Positions 37,528-46,483 of a stretch of DNA of 46,483 bases are shown piece by piece. A program made the translations under genes and the position numbers. Each line of letters opens with the position of its first letter. The stretch's first letter is position 1. The notes beneath the pieces are model-generated. The model was given only the letters and a program-made list of their open reading frames with translations, searched no databases and had not been told where the DNA came from. The stretch lies in contig JAEMPJ010000007.1 of assembly GCA_022759365.1 (NCBI GenBank), positions 73,372 to 119,854 of the forward strand, given 5' to 3'. This DNA comes from Thermogladius sp. Its GTDB lineage: Archaea; Thermoproteota; Thermoprotei_A; Sulfolobales; Desulfurococcaceae.

Positions 37528-38115
37528 TCACCTCTCCTCTCTCAATATCTGTTTTTCGACAAGCAGTCTCAGGACACGGTTTAAAAGATCTACCAGGAGG
37601 TCTCTCTTCCCCGGATCCTTGAGGACTCTCGCAACAGTCAAATCTATGTCACCCGTCCTTGTTAGCTCTAGGAGAAGCCTGGACTCGAATCCGGTTAACT
37701 CTTTCGACAAATACCTTAAACCGATTCTAGCCAGCTCCACTGGGCTCAAGCCCCCGAAAGGCTTGTTTAAATTCACGGTGTCAACCCTTTTAACAACCCG
37801 TAGACCGATGACAGTTACATACTCGTCTTCGCTTATACCCGGGTAGAGCTTTTTCAAAGTTTTCAACAGCTCGGCTTTGTTCTCGAAGCCATCCCTTTTA
37901 GCCTCGTCCTCGCTTATATCTCTAAGCTTCTTGTAATACACGTACTCTACTCTGGCGACCGCTATAGGCCTTGAACCAGCGTGGAGGATAACCTCTCTAT
38001 ACCTGGGTTTGACAATACCCCTCCTGATAGTAGTCGTTTTAGAGCCCTCGATTAATCTAGTAGCATACTCCTCCTTGAACAAGATGTGCCTTCCCAAAAA
38101 TCTGCGCTCGGTCAT
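37528..38115 (-). CDS. ASCH-domain (PUA-like) protein with C-terminal helical extension
   Basis: ILFKEEYATRLIEGSKTTTIRRGIVKPRYREVILHAGSRPIAVARVEYVYYKKLRDIS. Confidence 0.8.
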   Translation of the reverse strand: MTERRFLGRHILFKEEYATRLIEGSKTTTIRRGIVKPRYREVILHAGSRPIAVARVEYVYYKKLRDISEDEAKRDGFENKAELLKTLKKLYPGISEDEYVTVIGLRVVKRVDTVNLNKPFGGLSPVELARIGLRYLSKELTGFESRLLLELTRTGDIDLTVARVLKDPGKRDLLVDLLNRVLRLLVEKQILREER

Positions 38116-38130
38116 CTGCGACTACTCTAC

Positions 38131-39969
38131 TTAGAGCTGGTAGCTTGCTAGAGGCCTCCTACTAACGAGTAGGGGTAGTGTGGGCTCGGTCACCGGGTAG
38201 CCTTTAACCTCCTCGCTGAGCTTGTCTAGAAGCTCGTTCAGCGTCATAGTGACCGTTTCATTGCTCACTCTAACACGGACGCTCAGTGTATTGCTCTTAA
38301 CCTCTCTCTCACCTATAACAACGATGTACGGTATCCACTCCCTCCCAGCGTCTCTAATCCTCTTACCCAGGCTCTCATCCCTGTCGTCCACGTCTACTCT
38401 AAACCCCCTGCCCGCTATCTCGGAGGCTATTTTCACCGCGTAGTCCAAGTACTCGTTGGAGACAGGTATCACTCTCACTTGTATAGGGGAGAGCCATGTG
38501 GGTAGACCCGGTGTCTTACCCTGCTTCTCGTTTAAGGCGGCTGTGTCGAGTAGCATGTATAAGTACCTCTCGACACCGCCTATGAGGGCTGTGTGTATTA
38601 TGACGGGGTGCCTCTTATCGCCCTCGGGTGTCGTGTAGGTTATGTTGAACCTCTTACCGTTGCCCACGTCTATCTGGAAAGTGGCTATCTCCCTCGGCCT
38701 CCCGATGTTGTCTATGATATGGTACTCAACGTTTAGAACCCAGTAGTATATCCCTCCAGGTATGACGGAGACTAATACAGGGTAGTTTTCTCTCTTAACG
38801 AACTCCACTATATCGTTGAAGTTGTTTTCGAAGAAGTCTCTTGAAACATTGTATAAGGCAACGTACTTCCTCCCAACCTTGCTAGCCTCCTCTAGGATCT
38901 TCCCTTGGACTATCTTCGATATTTCAATAGCCTCCCTTAGATCCTTGGTCAATATGTGGAGGTCGGGCATGTAGAACTTCCTGAGCCTGAAGCAGAGGTT
39001 TAACTCACCCCTCTGCTCCAACCTGTAGCTGTCAGCCACCTCGAACATGCCGAACGGGAGGTCTTTGTAGCTTATAACCCAGTCTCTCAGCATAGCGAAC
39101 TGCTGGTGGCACGCGGCATACCTCATCACAAACCTGTCTTCGTCGACGGAGACCTCGTATAGCCTGTCGCCGAATAAGAGCGCGTGCTCTAGAACAGGCC
39201 TCTCCTTCAGGTTGAACATGTTGCTGCCCATCACCTTGAACACGGGTATGCCGAGGCTCCTCGCGACCTGCCAGCTGTACCTTATGACAGACTCCATCAA
39301 CACGACAGCGTGTGGGCCATACCTCATATGCCCGTGGTCGCTCATCGGCTCCCACTCGAAGCCGAACTTCCTGCAGTAGTCGTTTACCCTATTCTCTCCT
39401 CCAGCGAGTTCAACCCCGAACACTTCTTTGTCTACGAGAGCCTTCAAGTCGGGGTAGCTGGAGTAGTCGAAGCTAGACGGGTCGTGGACTCCCCCGTCCG
39501 GGGTTACAATGTAGAACTTCTTCTCCAGAACCCTCCTAGCGGCGCCTGTCTCCTGCCTCCTAATAGTCTTAGAGAGCTCGCTGAGAGGGTGGCCGTAGCA
39601 TTCGAGGGTGAACTCCTTGTACCAGCCGAATGGGGCTCTCTCAACCTTCAACCCCTTCTCCCTAAGCTTGTCGGCGAACTTCTTCAACAAGTCTACCGCT
39701 ATAGAAGGCGGGGCGAGCTCGCTGGATAAATGGGCGTACGGGTACACTACTATGAGGCCCGGCTTCACTTCCGAAGCGGTCTTGGAGACCTCTTCAGCAG
39801 CCCTCTCCGCAACGCTCTCGTCGTCCCCCTCCTCAACTGTGGTGAAGACTACGAGGGCGTTCTCGAACTCGCCTGAACCCCCCGCCTCACCCAGGCTCTC
39901 CGGCTCCTTGACAGCGGGCTCCCTCGCCTTGTACGAGAACCTCCTGGCGTGTATTAAAAGTAGCCTCAA
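38131..39969 (-). CDS. thrS: Threonyl-tRNA synthetase (archaeal type with N-terminal editing domain)
   Basis: MRLLLIHARRFSYKAREPA, RYGPHAVVLMESVIRYSWQ, MRYAACHQQFAMLRDW, SYRLEQRGELNLCFRLRKFYMPDLHILTKDL. Confidence 0.95.
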   Translation of the reverse strand: MRLLLIHARRFSYKAREPAVKEPESLGEAGGSGEFENALVVFTTVEEGDDESVAERAAEEVSKTASEVKPGLIVVYPYAHLSSELAPPSIAVDLLKKFADKLREKGLKVERAPFGWYKEFTLECYGHPLSELSKTIRRQETGAARRVLEKKFYIVTPDGGVHDPSSFDYSSYPDLKALVDKEVFGVELAGGENRVNDYCRKFGFEWEPMSDHGHMRYGPHAVVLMESVIRYSWQVARSLGIPVFKVMGSNMFNLKERPVLEHALLFGDRLYEVSVDEDRFVMRYAACHQQFAMLRDWVISYKDLPFGMFEVADSYRLEQRGELNLCFRLRKFYMPDLHILTKDLREAIEISKIVQGKILEEASKVGRKYVALYNVSRDFFENNFNDIVEFVKRENYPVLVSVIPGGIYYWVLNVEYHIIDNIGRPREIATFQIDVGNGKRFNITYTTPEGDKRHPVIIHTALIGGVERYLYMLLDTAALNEKQGKTPGLPTWLSPIQVRVIPVSNEYLDYAVKIASEIAGRGFRVDVDDRDESLGKRIRDAGREWIPYIVVIGEREVKSNTLSVRVRVSNETVTMTLNELLDKLSEEVKGYPVTEPTLPLLVSRRPLASYQL

Positions 39970-40069
39970 AACATACCCCTTCGAAGGCTTTATGCAATAT
40001 CAGATAAGCCTTAATTAAAACCTTACCTTGTCGCAGATAGCTTAATAACACCGGTGAACATTGTTGCCT

Positions 40070-40125
40070 ACGAGTGATGAACCCCTTGAATGCGATTGGT
40101 GAGCGCACCTGTCTCAGCTGAGTAG
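40070..40125 (+). ncRNA. C/D box sRNA candidate
   Basis: GTGATGA (40074-40080) - 11 nt - degenerate GCGA (40092-40095) - 3 nt - GTGAGCG (40099-40105) - 12 nt - CTGA (40118-40121). Confidence 0.62.
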
Positions 40126-40172
40126 TGGTGAGCGCGCGCTAGACCCCGGTTAGGGGGGTTCGGGGAGACAGC

Positions 40173-40811
40173 TCACGTAGCCATCTTCAAGAATATCTGG
40201 GAGTCCCCTACCTCATACTCTCCCGTGGTCTCCTGCCGTATCCACCCGTGTTTTTCCTGGAGCCTCCTAACGATAGACCTAAGCCGCTTGAAGCTCGTGC
40301 TACTGATGTTGAAGACTTTGACAACGAAGTCCTCTGGGGGCACCTCCCCCGTGAGCGAGGCGTAGGCGACCATGTAGGCTAGGGCATACCTGCCGCGTAG
40401 ACTTCTAGCTAGGAGAGCCGGGTTCTCCCTGCTGATGATCTCCAGGCCTTTCTCCACGTAGTCTCTAACCCCCTCTCTTTCAATGTTCTCCTCCGCTAGT
40501 AGGGAGGCCTTGCTTTTAACGGTGTGGATAAGCCTACCCGTCTCGAGAACCTTATCCGTGTCGACGACCATCCAAGGCCTCTCCCTCGAGATCTTGTAGG
40601 CCTTATTATACAGTTTCAGCTTGATCTTGTAGGCCCTCTTATCCAGCCCCTTCACGCCTGCGGGGCGGCGCTTAGGCTTCTCCTCGCTTGGGCTGGATGT
40701 GGAGGTGTAGTCGAAAACCCTCTCCACGACTAGGCCGCATCTACTGCAGACCACCACCCCCTCCTCGTAAACCCAGACGAGGCTGGATCCGCAGACAGGG
40801 CATTTATCCAT
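40173..40811 (-). CDS. TFB-like protein: TFIIB-type zinc ribbon with divergent remainder
   Basis: CPVCGSSLVWVYEEGVVVCSRCGLVVERVFDY; downstream basic/helical region, not a clear two-repeat cyclin core. Confidence 0.68.
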   Translation of the reverse strand: MDKCPVCGSSLVWVYEEGVVVCSRCGLVVERVFDYTSTSSPSEEKPKRRPAGVKGLDKRAYKIKLKLYNKAYKISRERPWMVVDTDKVLETGRLIHTVKSKASLLAEENIEREGVRDYVEKGLEIISRENPALLARSLRGRYALAYMVAYASLTGEVPPEDFVVKVFNISSTSFKRLRSIVRRLQEKHGWIRQETTGEYEVGDSQIFLKMAT

Positions 40812-40942
40812 TCTAGCACCAGGCTACCCTACTCCTCCCACTATTTTTAATGGGGAGTTCAATTGAGCGGGGAGGGGGAGGGGGGTGAAAGTTTCCGTTA
40901 ACACTCGTTTATTAACCTTAGTAAGGTATACGATTAGCAAAG

Positions 40943-41557
40943 GTGGCTGTATTGGAGGCCGTCCTGCCTGGGACAGTGATAGGCATCAAGACTAGCAGTG
41001 GAGTTGTCTTCGCCGGGGAGAAGAGGCTGACGTACGACGGGTTTATACTCAGCAAGAACGTGAGGAAACTCTTCCCGATCACCGATCATGTCGCCGTAGG
41101 GTTCGCTGGTTTAACAGGCGATATGAACTACCTCTACAGGGTGCTCAAAGCCGAGGCTAAACGCTACGAGCTAGAGCACGGGAGGGAGATTAAGGCGAGG
41201 AGCCTCGCTAAACTGCTCTCAATAATACTCTACAGCTACAAGCTATTCCCCATGTTAACAGAGGCTGTCGTAGGGGGCTTCGACGAGGCTCCAAGCCTGT
41301 ACGTGTTAGACCCCGTCGGGAGCCTCCTGGAGGAGAGGTACACAGCGTTAGGCTCGGGCTCCCAGCTGGCTTTAAGCATAGTAGAGCAAGGCTACAGGGA
41401 GGACATGCCGCTCGAGGAGGCTAAGAACCTGGCTCTCAAAGCAATCCTTGCCGCTATCGAGAGAGACGTGTTGTCGGGCGACGGCGTCGACTTCCTGCTC
41501 ATAACCAGGGAGGGTATTAGAAGCGAGGAGTATATGTTAACCAGATCCTCGTCCTAG
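40943..41557 (+). CDS. psmB: Proteasome beta subunit, PsmB1-like (probably non-catalytic)
   Basis: LPGTVIGIKTSSGVVFAGEKRLTYDGFILSK, VLDPVGSLLEERYTALGSGSQLALSIVE, IERDVLSGDGVDF. Confidence 0.9.
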   Translation: MAVLEAVLPGTVIGIKTSSGVVFAGEKRLTYDGFILSKNVRKLFPITDHVAVGFAGLTGDMNYLYRVLKAEAKRYELEHGREIKARSLAKLLSIILYSYKLFPMLTEAVVGGFDEAPSLYVLDPVGSLLEERYTALGSGSQLALSIVEQGYREDMPLEEAKNLALKAILAAIERDVLSGDGVDFLLITREGIRSEEYMLTRSSS

Positions 41558-41657
41558 AGCTAAAACCCATTCTCCTGGTTTCAAGGTAGTAGAGAGAAGA
41601 TTTATTTATTTGTCTCAACCAAATTCTAATTAGCCTAGTGGGAAAGGTGTACCCTAT

Positions 41658-44600
41658 ATGAACATACGTGTTAAGATCGTTTTCCCCTTAATCTTCCTAG
41701 CCATAATAGTAATACCAATACTCGCAGTAATGCCGGCTGGACAGACGATGAACCTACCTCCTAGTAGGGTAACAGATGTGAAAAGCCTCCTCGAGGTATT
41801 CGACAACAACGGGTTTAAGATCGCTGACGCCCAGGAGCCGGGCATCCAGGTTTTAAGCAATAGTGCTGGGCAGGTCTACAAGCCTTTCCTACTGGTGGCG
41901 TACAAGCCCGCTTTATCGCTTGTTAAAGACTACGCTAAGATAAAGTACTATATCCCGTTGCCGAACAACGTTGTCTTAGCCTACGTCGTTGTATCCAGGG
42001 AGGGCTTGGTTAAGCTGGCTGGACTGCCCGGCGTGTTGAGCATAATGCCGTCCCCCTCCCTGGAGGAGTTGTTCTCGGATAAGGCTAGGCTCCAAGTCAT
42101 GTCACGTGAGGATAAGGCTCCTGCCCAGGCGGCGGGCGGCGGGGGCTACAGCACGTTCTCAACCCTTGACATCCTGGGCGTGAAGAAGGAGTGGTCTACA
42201 TACGGGTTCAAGGGTGATGGCGTAATAGTCGGCGAAGTCGACACTGGAATAGACTTCACGAACCCTGAGCTAGGGTTAGACGCTGTCGCCAGAGACCCGT
42301 CTGGGACGCCACTACTAGTGGTCAACGACGAGCACATCGCTCTAACACCTATAACAGTCGTCAGGGATGCGAACGGGTATTTGAACACTAGTGGCGCTAT
42401 AGTACCAGTCTTCAGCACACTATACTCAGGCTTCTACGGCCAACCCTACATCTACGCCGTCAAGGTGACTGTCAACTGGACGGCGCCGCCCGTCAGCAAG
42501 AGCGGGGTCTACAAATTCGGGTTCCTCGAATGGTTCTTCTCGGATTCCCTCACAGGCTACTATGTCAGGGTGAGGATACCGACTCTCCTGGTAGACGCTG
42601 ACACGCCCGGCGTATACAATGCCGTGATGTTCGATTTGTCAACCGCATTCTACTCCCTATCCGTGGCTATGATGAGGCTCGAGAACTCTACCCTAGGTAC
42701 AATACTCTGGGCGCCGCCGAACCCGGCCTGGCTCGACTACAGCTTCAACGACGAGGAGCTGTTCAAGCTCGGTGTGAACGATGTTGTGGGCAGGGACTTC
42801 GACGGCGACGGGGTCATAGACTTCGGTGTTGGAGCAATCGCCGGAGCATACATAGACTCCTACGGGCTGGCTAACTACACGTACTCCTACCCAACCTTCA
42901 GCTTCGGGCAGCCCGGCGAGTACCCTGGCTTAGACCCGAACGGGAATTACGTGGCGGTTCTAACAGACTGGGAGGGCCACGGCACTAGCGTCGCCACAAT
43001 TATAGCTGCTAGAGGCAGGCTCAACTACACCGGGTACGGAGGGGTCTACAAGCTCTTCGGCGTAGCGCCCGAGGCAAAGCTGTCTGCGGGCACAGGCTTC
43101 TTCTTCGGCGACCTCATACCAGTCGAGTACTGGCTCGGTGGCTGGGACTGGGTCTACGACCCGAACTACGAGGCCCTCTTCCCGGTTCCAAGCGGTGTTA
43201 GGAGAGCTGACTTGATAAGCAACAGCTGGGGCTACATCAACCTGGCTAAGTGGGGTCACCAAGGCCCCGGCATGGACTACTTATCGGCTGTCTTCGACCA
43301 GATTGTCGCTGTAAACCTGCTGATGAACCATAACGTTACACTAGTCTTCGCTGCCGGCAACTACGGGCCGGGATACACGACTATATCATCACCCGGCGCA
43401 GACCTCCTCATAATAGAGGTGGCTGCCTCAACAAACTTCGAGTACTACCAGCTCTACGGCTACCCGCCCGGGCGGAGCGGCAACATAATACCCTTCAGTA
43501 GCAGGGGTCCCAACGCCCTAGGCTACCCGAAGCCGGATGTAGCGGCCGTCGGCGCATTCGAGTGGGCTGGCGTCAGGACTATTGACGGCAGGGGGTATGG
43601 TGCCATAGGCTACGATGAGGGTGCTGGAGGCGGCTTAACATTATTCGGCGGGACAAGCGAGGCGACGCCGTTTACAAGCGGCGTACTAGCCCTGGGAGTC
43701 CAGGCGTACTTGGCTAAATACGGCTGGATCCCATCCCCCGTTGACCTCAAGGTCTTGGTTAAGAGTAGTACAAACGACTTGAAGTACCCTGTCCTAGAGC
43801 AGGGTAGCGGGCAGGTCGACGCGTTTAAACTCGTCTCAACAATCATGTCAAACGGTTTCACAGCCTACTTGACCCAGCCGATAGCTTCAGCTTTCGTGGA
43901 GAACTACGCCAACGTATACGGGTCTTACACGGGCACTATAGCAGGCATGCTGGCTGACACAGCCTTGTACGCTGTTGTCCCAGCTGGATCCTCTGTTAAC
44001 TTCACTATAAACCTCAACGGGCAGGGCATTGTATCGGCTAGGGCCGTCTGGTACCAGATGGTGAGAGAGGTGACAGTCTACGACGGCGTCTACTACTTTA
44101 CAACAAGCTTGTTCACGCTCCCCAGGATATACTTCTCCGACGGCGACTACGTAGAGTTCTACATCCAGTTCAAGAACCTGTCCTACACGCCGCCCTACTA
44201 CAGCCAGATACCTTCAAGCAGCGGCTACATGATAAGGGCGGATGTCTTCGACTACTACGCTGGAAGCCTCTACAGGTTGACTACAGACAGTAAGATAGCG
44301 ACAGAGGATAGGATCCCAGTTGGCAATGTCTCGCTTAACGTCAAGGGAGACCTAGTCCTAAGGCTGAGGCCCAACCCATCAGCCCCAGCCCCGACGCCTG
44401 TCGCCGTCAGGATTGTCGCTAGAGTGTACAAGGAGGCTCCAACACCCTTCATCTCCTTCAACCTACCATACCTGTTCACGTACATCAATGGAAGCGGCGC
44501 TATAACAGGTAGGATAACCATACCCCCGCTCCAGCAACCAGGCGTCTACGAGGCTAAGATACTCTTGTACACGCCCGGCAAGACTATCGTCATCCCGGCG

Positions 44601-45590
44601 ACCATACTCGTACCGGTTGTACTAGACAACGTCAACGCCATTAGGCTCGGCTTCTACAAGTCGTTCCTAACATACGACTCCTACACGCCGGTGGGCTTAG
44701 CTGACCCGGTGTACGGCAGTTACACGGAGAGCCTTGACTGGAGGCTGATACCAGTCTACGTGTCAGACCCCAGGGTAGCCGGCTTCCTAGTGCAGGCGAG
44801 GTGGTCTAGCGGGCCCGCTACATCGCTGGAGCTGATCGCCCAGCCTCCCGGAGGATCCTTCCTGCCCACGGGAGACTTGAACTTGTTCTCAGCGTACAAG
44901 CTGACTGCTTCAATAGGCTACGTGTACAACCCGAACCCAAGCGACCAGTTGAACGGGTTGCTGAGAGTATACGTCCCCGTTAAATGGAGCACACTATATG
45001 CATACGCCACGGTACTAACACACTACAGGATTACTGCAACCCCGTCATCCTACAGTGAGACAATACTCCCCATCCAGTACGCCTACCCTGGCGCCTTAAC
45101 AGGGTTGTACAGGTTGCTGGTAGCCTACAACAGCTATAGCGGTAGCCTAACATACGACCCGGTGGCGCTGGACATCACTGTGGTGAGGGCGTACCAGGTT
45201 GAGACACCTGTCTCAGGCGGGTTGAGCGTCACAGCATACTTCACAGCCCTATCACCCTCAGCCCCACTACTCAGCGCGAGCGCTTACGCTGTGACGGATG
45301 GGAGCGTAGCCGGCGGTAGCTTAGTCAACATTACTCTAGGTGTTAGAGTCTTCCAGAACGGTTCCAGGAGCACGGTTCTCACTGGGCAGGGATACTACCT
45401 AGGCCTAGTATCCAACGGGATGCTGTACACTGTATCCTACACCGTCTCATCGCCTAGCTACGTTGAGACAGTGCTAGTGCTACCCAACGTCGCGTGGCAC
45501 GCGACAGGCCTCTACTACTACAACACCACGAGCAACAGCTTAGTGGTGTTCAGCATCTCTTACAACGCTGTCGTGACCACGGGCTTGTAG
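41658..45590 (+). CDS. Large secreted subtilisin-like serine protease (S8), pyrolysin/STABLE-like
   Basis: Signal peptide; catalytic VDTGIDF, WEGHGTSVATIIAA, FGGTSEATPFTSGVLAL; long beta-rich C-terminal region. Confidence 0.92.
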   Translation: MNIRVKIVFPLIFLAIIVIPILAVMPAGQTMNLPPSRVTDVKSLLEVFDNNGFKIADAQEPGIQVLSNSAGQVYKPFLLVAYKPALSLVKDYAKIKYYIPLPNNVVLAYVVVSREGLVKLAGLPGVLSIMPSPSLEELFSDKARLQVMSREDKAPAQAAGGGGYSTFSTLDILGVKKEWSTYGFKGDGVIVGEVDTGIDFTNPELGLDAVARDPSGTPLLVVNDEHIALTPITVVRDANGYLNTSGAIVPVFSTLYSGFYGQPYIYAVKVTVNWTAPPVSKSGVYKFGFLEWFFSDSLTGYYVRVRIPTLLVDADTPGVYNAVMFDLSTAFYSLSVAMMRLENSTLGTILWAPPNPAWLDYSFNDEELFKLGVNDVVGRDFDGDGVIDFGVGAIAGAYIDSYGLANYTYSYPTFSFGQPGEYPGLDPNGNYVAVLTDWEGHGTSVATIIAARGRLNYTGYGGVYKLFGVAPEAKLSAGTGFFFGDLIPVEYWLGGWDWVYDPNYEALFPVPSGVRRADLISNSWGYINLAKWGHQGPGMDYLSAVFDQIVAVNLLMNHNVTLVFAAGNYGPGYTTISSPGADLLIIEVAASTNFEYYQLYGYPPGRSGNIIPFSSRGPNALGYPKPDVAAVGAFEWAGVRTIDGRGYGAIGYDEGAGGGLTLFGGTSEATPFTSGVLALGVQAYLAKYGWIPSPVDLKVLVKSSTNDLKYPVLEQGSGQVDAFKLVSTIMSNGFTAYLTQPIASAFVENYANVYGSYTGTIAGMLADTALYAVVPAGSSVNFTINLNGQGIVSARAVWYQMVREVTVYDGVYYFTTSLFTLPRIYFSDGDYVEFYIQFKNLSYTPPYYSQIPSSSGYMIRADVFDYYAGSLYRLTTDSKIATEDRIPVGNVSLNVKGDLVLRLRPNPSAPAPTPVAVRIVARVYKEAPTPFISFNLPYLFTYINGSGAITGRITIPPLQQPGVYEAKILLYTPGKTIVIPATILVPVVLDNVNAIRLGFYKSFLTYDSYTPVGLADPVYGSYTESLDWRLIPVYVSDPRVAGFLVQARWSSGPATSLELIAQPPGGSFLPTGDLNLFSAYKLTASIGYVYNPNPSDQLNGLLRVYVPVKWSTLYAYATVLTHYRITATPSSYSETILPIQYAYPGALTGLYRLLVAYNSYSGSLTYDPVALDITVVRAYQVETPVSGGLSVTAYFTALSPSAPLLSASAYAVTDGSVAGGSLVNITLGVRVFQNGSRSTVLTGQGYYLGLVSNGMLYTVSYTVSSPSYVETVLVLPNVAWHATGLYYYNTTSNSLVVFSISYNAVVTTGL

Positions 45591-45646
45591 ACTCCAGCTC
45601 AGACTCTTTTTTCCCCTCGAACCATTATCCTCCTGGATGATAACCC

Positions 45647-46300
45647 TTGTTCGACTACAGCAAGGCTGTCAGGCTCCAGAGAGAGCTGTTTAAACAAGTC
45701 GCGGCTAGTCTGAGCAACCCGCTTGTCGACGCCAGCAGAGTTGAATACATAGCCGGGGTAGACGCCTCCTACACGGGCGGCTACTCTATAGGCGTGGCGG
45801 TACTGGTGGAAGCCGGTAGCCTCAGGGTCCTCGAGAAAACCCACGCCCTGGTCAAGGCTCACGTGCCCTATATACCAGGCCTACTCGCCTTCAGGGAGGC
45901 CCCCGGTGTCATAGAGGCCTTGCTTAAACTAAGGTTGAAGCCGAGCGTGCTGATGGTGGATGGCCATGGTTTAACCCACCCAAGGGGCTTCGGCATAGCC
46001 TCCCATATAGGGCTGGTTCTAGGCGTGCCCAGTATAGGTGTCGCTAAGAGCAGGCTCTACGGTGAGGTCAGAGTTGAAGGAGGCGTCAGGTACATCTACG
46101 CCCACGGCTTGAAGGCGGGGGCGATCCTCGAGCACCGCGGGGGCGAACTATACGTGAGCGTAGGCTACGCTATAACACTAGATGAAGCACTGAAGATAGT
46201 TAGGGCGACGCTCAGAGACCACAAACTGCCCGAGCCAATACACTTAGCGGACGCATACTCCAAGGAGCTGAAGAGAGCGCTCAAAGGTGAAGACGGCTAG
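45647..46300 (+). CDS. nfi: Endonuclease V
   Basis: YIAGVDASYTGGYSIGVAVLVE, YIPGLLAFREAP, LMVDGHGLTHPRGFGIASHIGLVLGVPSIGVAKSRL. Confidence 0.94.
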   Translation: MFDYSKAVRLQRELFKQVAASLSNPLVDASRVEYIAGVDASYTGGYSIGVAVLVEAGSLRVLEKTHALVKAHVPYIPGLLAFREAPGVIEALLKLRLKPSVLMVDGHGLTHPRGFGIASHIGLVLGVPSIGVAKSRLYGEVRVEGGVRYIYAHGLKAGAILEHRGGELYVSVGYAITLDEALKIVRATLRDHKLPEPIHLADAYSKELKRALKGEDG

Positions 46301-46408
46301 GGTGTAAAACAACCGTGAACTAACCCCTCTGCGAAAGCGGGGAGAACGCGTATGCCACATCACCCTGAGACTTAGGTTAAAACTAGGATAGGAGCATTAG
46401 TTAGAATA

Positions 46409-46483
46409 GGGCCCGTCGCCTAGCTTGGATAGGGCGCCGGCCTGCGGAGCCGGAGGACCCGGGTTCAAGTCCCGGCGGGCCCG
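46409..46483 (+). tRNA. tRNA-Arg(GCG)
   Basis: Acceptor GGGCCCG/CGGGCCC + G; anticodon stem CCGGC/GCCGG, loop CTGCGGA; T-arm CCGGGTTCAAGTCCCGG; ends at the window edge. Confidence 0.9.

Noticed and set aside
39887-40108. 73-aa minus ORF upstream of thrS
   Set aside because: Overlaps the thrS start in another frame and the C/D sRNA candidate; low-quality composition.
46315-46375. GNRA-like hairpin CCCCTCTGCGAAAGCGGGG followed by CTGA, considered as a C/D or H/ACA RNA before tRNA-Arg
   Set aside because: No acceptable C box and no pocket/ACA spacing; too weak to call.
1-46483. CRISPR array, IS element or prophage
   Set aside because: No regularly spaced repeats, transposase, integrase or phage structural motifs seen in the ORFs or intergenic regions.

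Overview
Gene-dense segment of a hyperthermophilic crenarchaeal (probably Desulfurococcales-like) chromosome, inferred from reverse gyrase, two Alba proteins, archaeal tRNA introns, RadA, XPB, DUF1512 and a crenarchaeal-type proteasome beta subunit. About 45 protein genes are supportable, mostly information processing and central metabolism (TFE, ABCE1, FBP aldolase/phosphatase, TIM, pyruvate kinase, SAHase, MetAP, TyrRS, ThrRS, reverse gyrase, RadA, XPB, EndoV, large subtilase). RNA genes read from the sequence: four tRNAs (Met-CAT; Thr-CGT and Ala-TGC with related 29-nt introns; Arg-GCG), a stand-alone 5S rRNA (minus), RNase P RNA (minus), about six C/D box sRNAs and one H/ACA-type guide RNA. 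No CRISPR array, transposon, prophage or obvious defence island was seen. Points most worth follow-up: (1) a 30-aa ORF of almost only Glu and Trp (MLWLEEEWEEEWEEEEPEEEWEEEEWEEEW) with a plausible promoter and SD, below the ORF-track cutoff; (2) C/D sRNAs squeezed between genes with near-constant spacing, including a tandem pair; (3) two tRNA introns sharing a 3' half; (4) atypical transcription-factor-like proteins (single-ribbon TFS/RPB9-like, divergent TFB-like). All calls come from reading the sequence; no database search was run.
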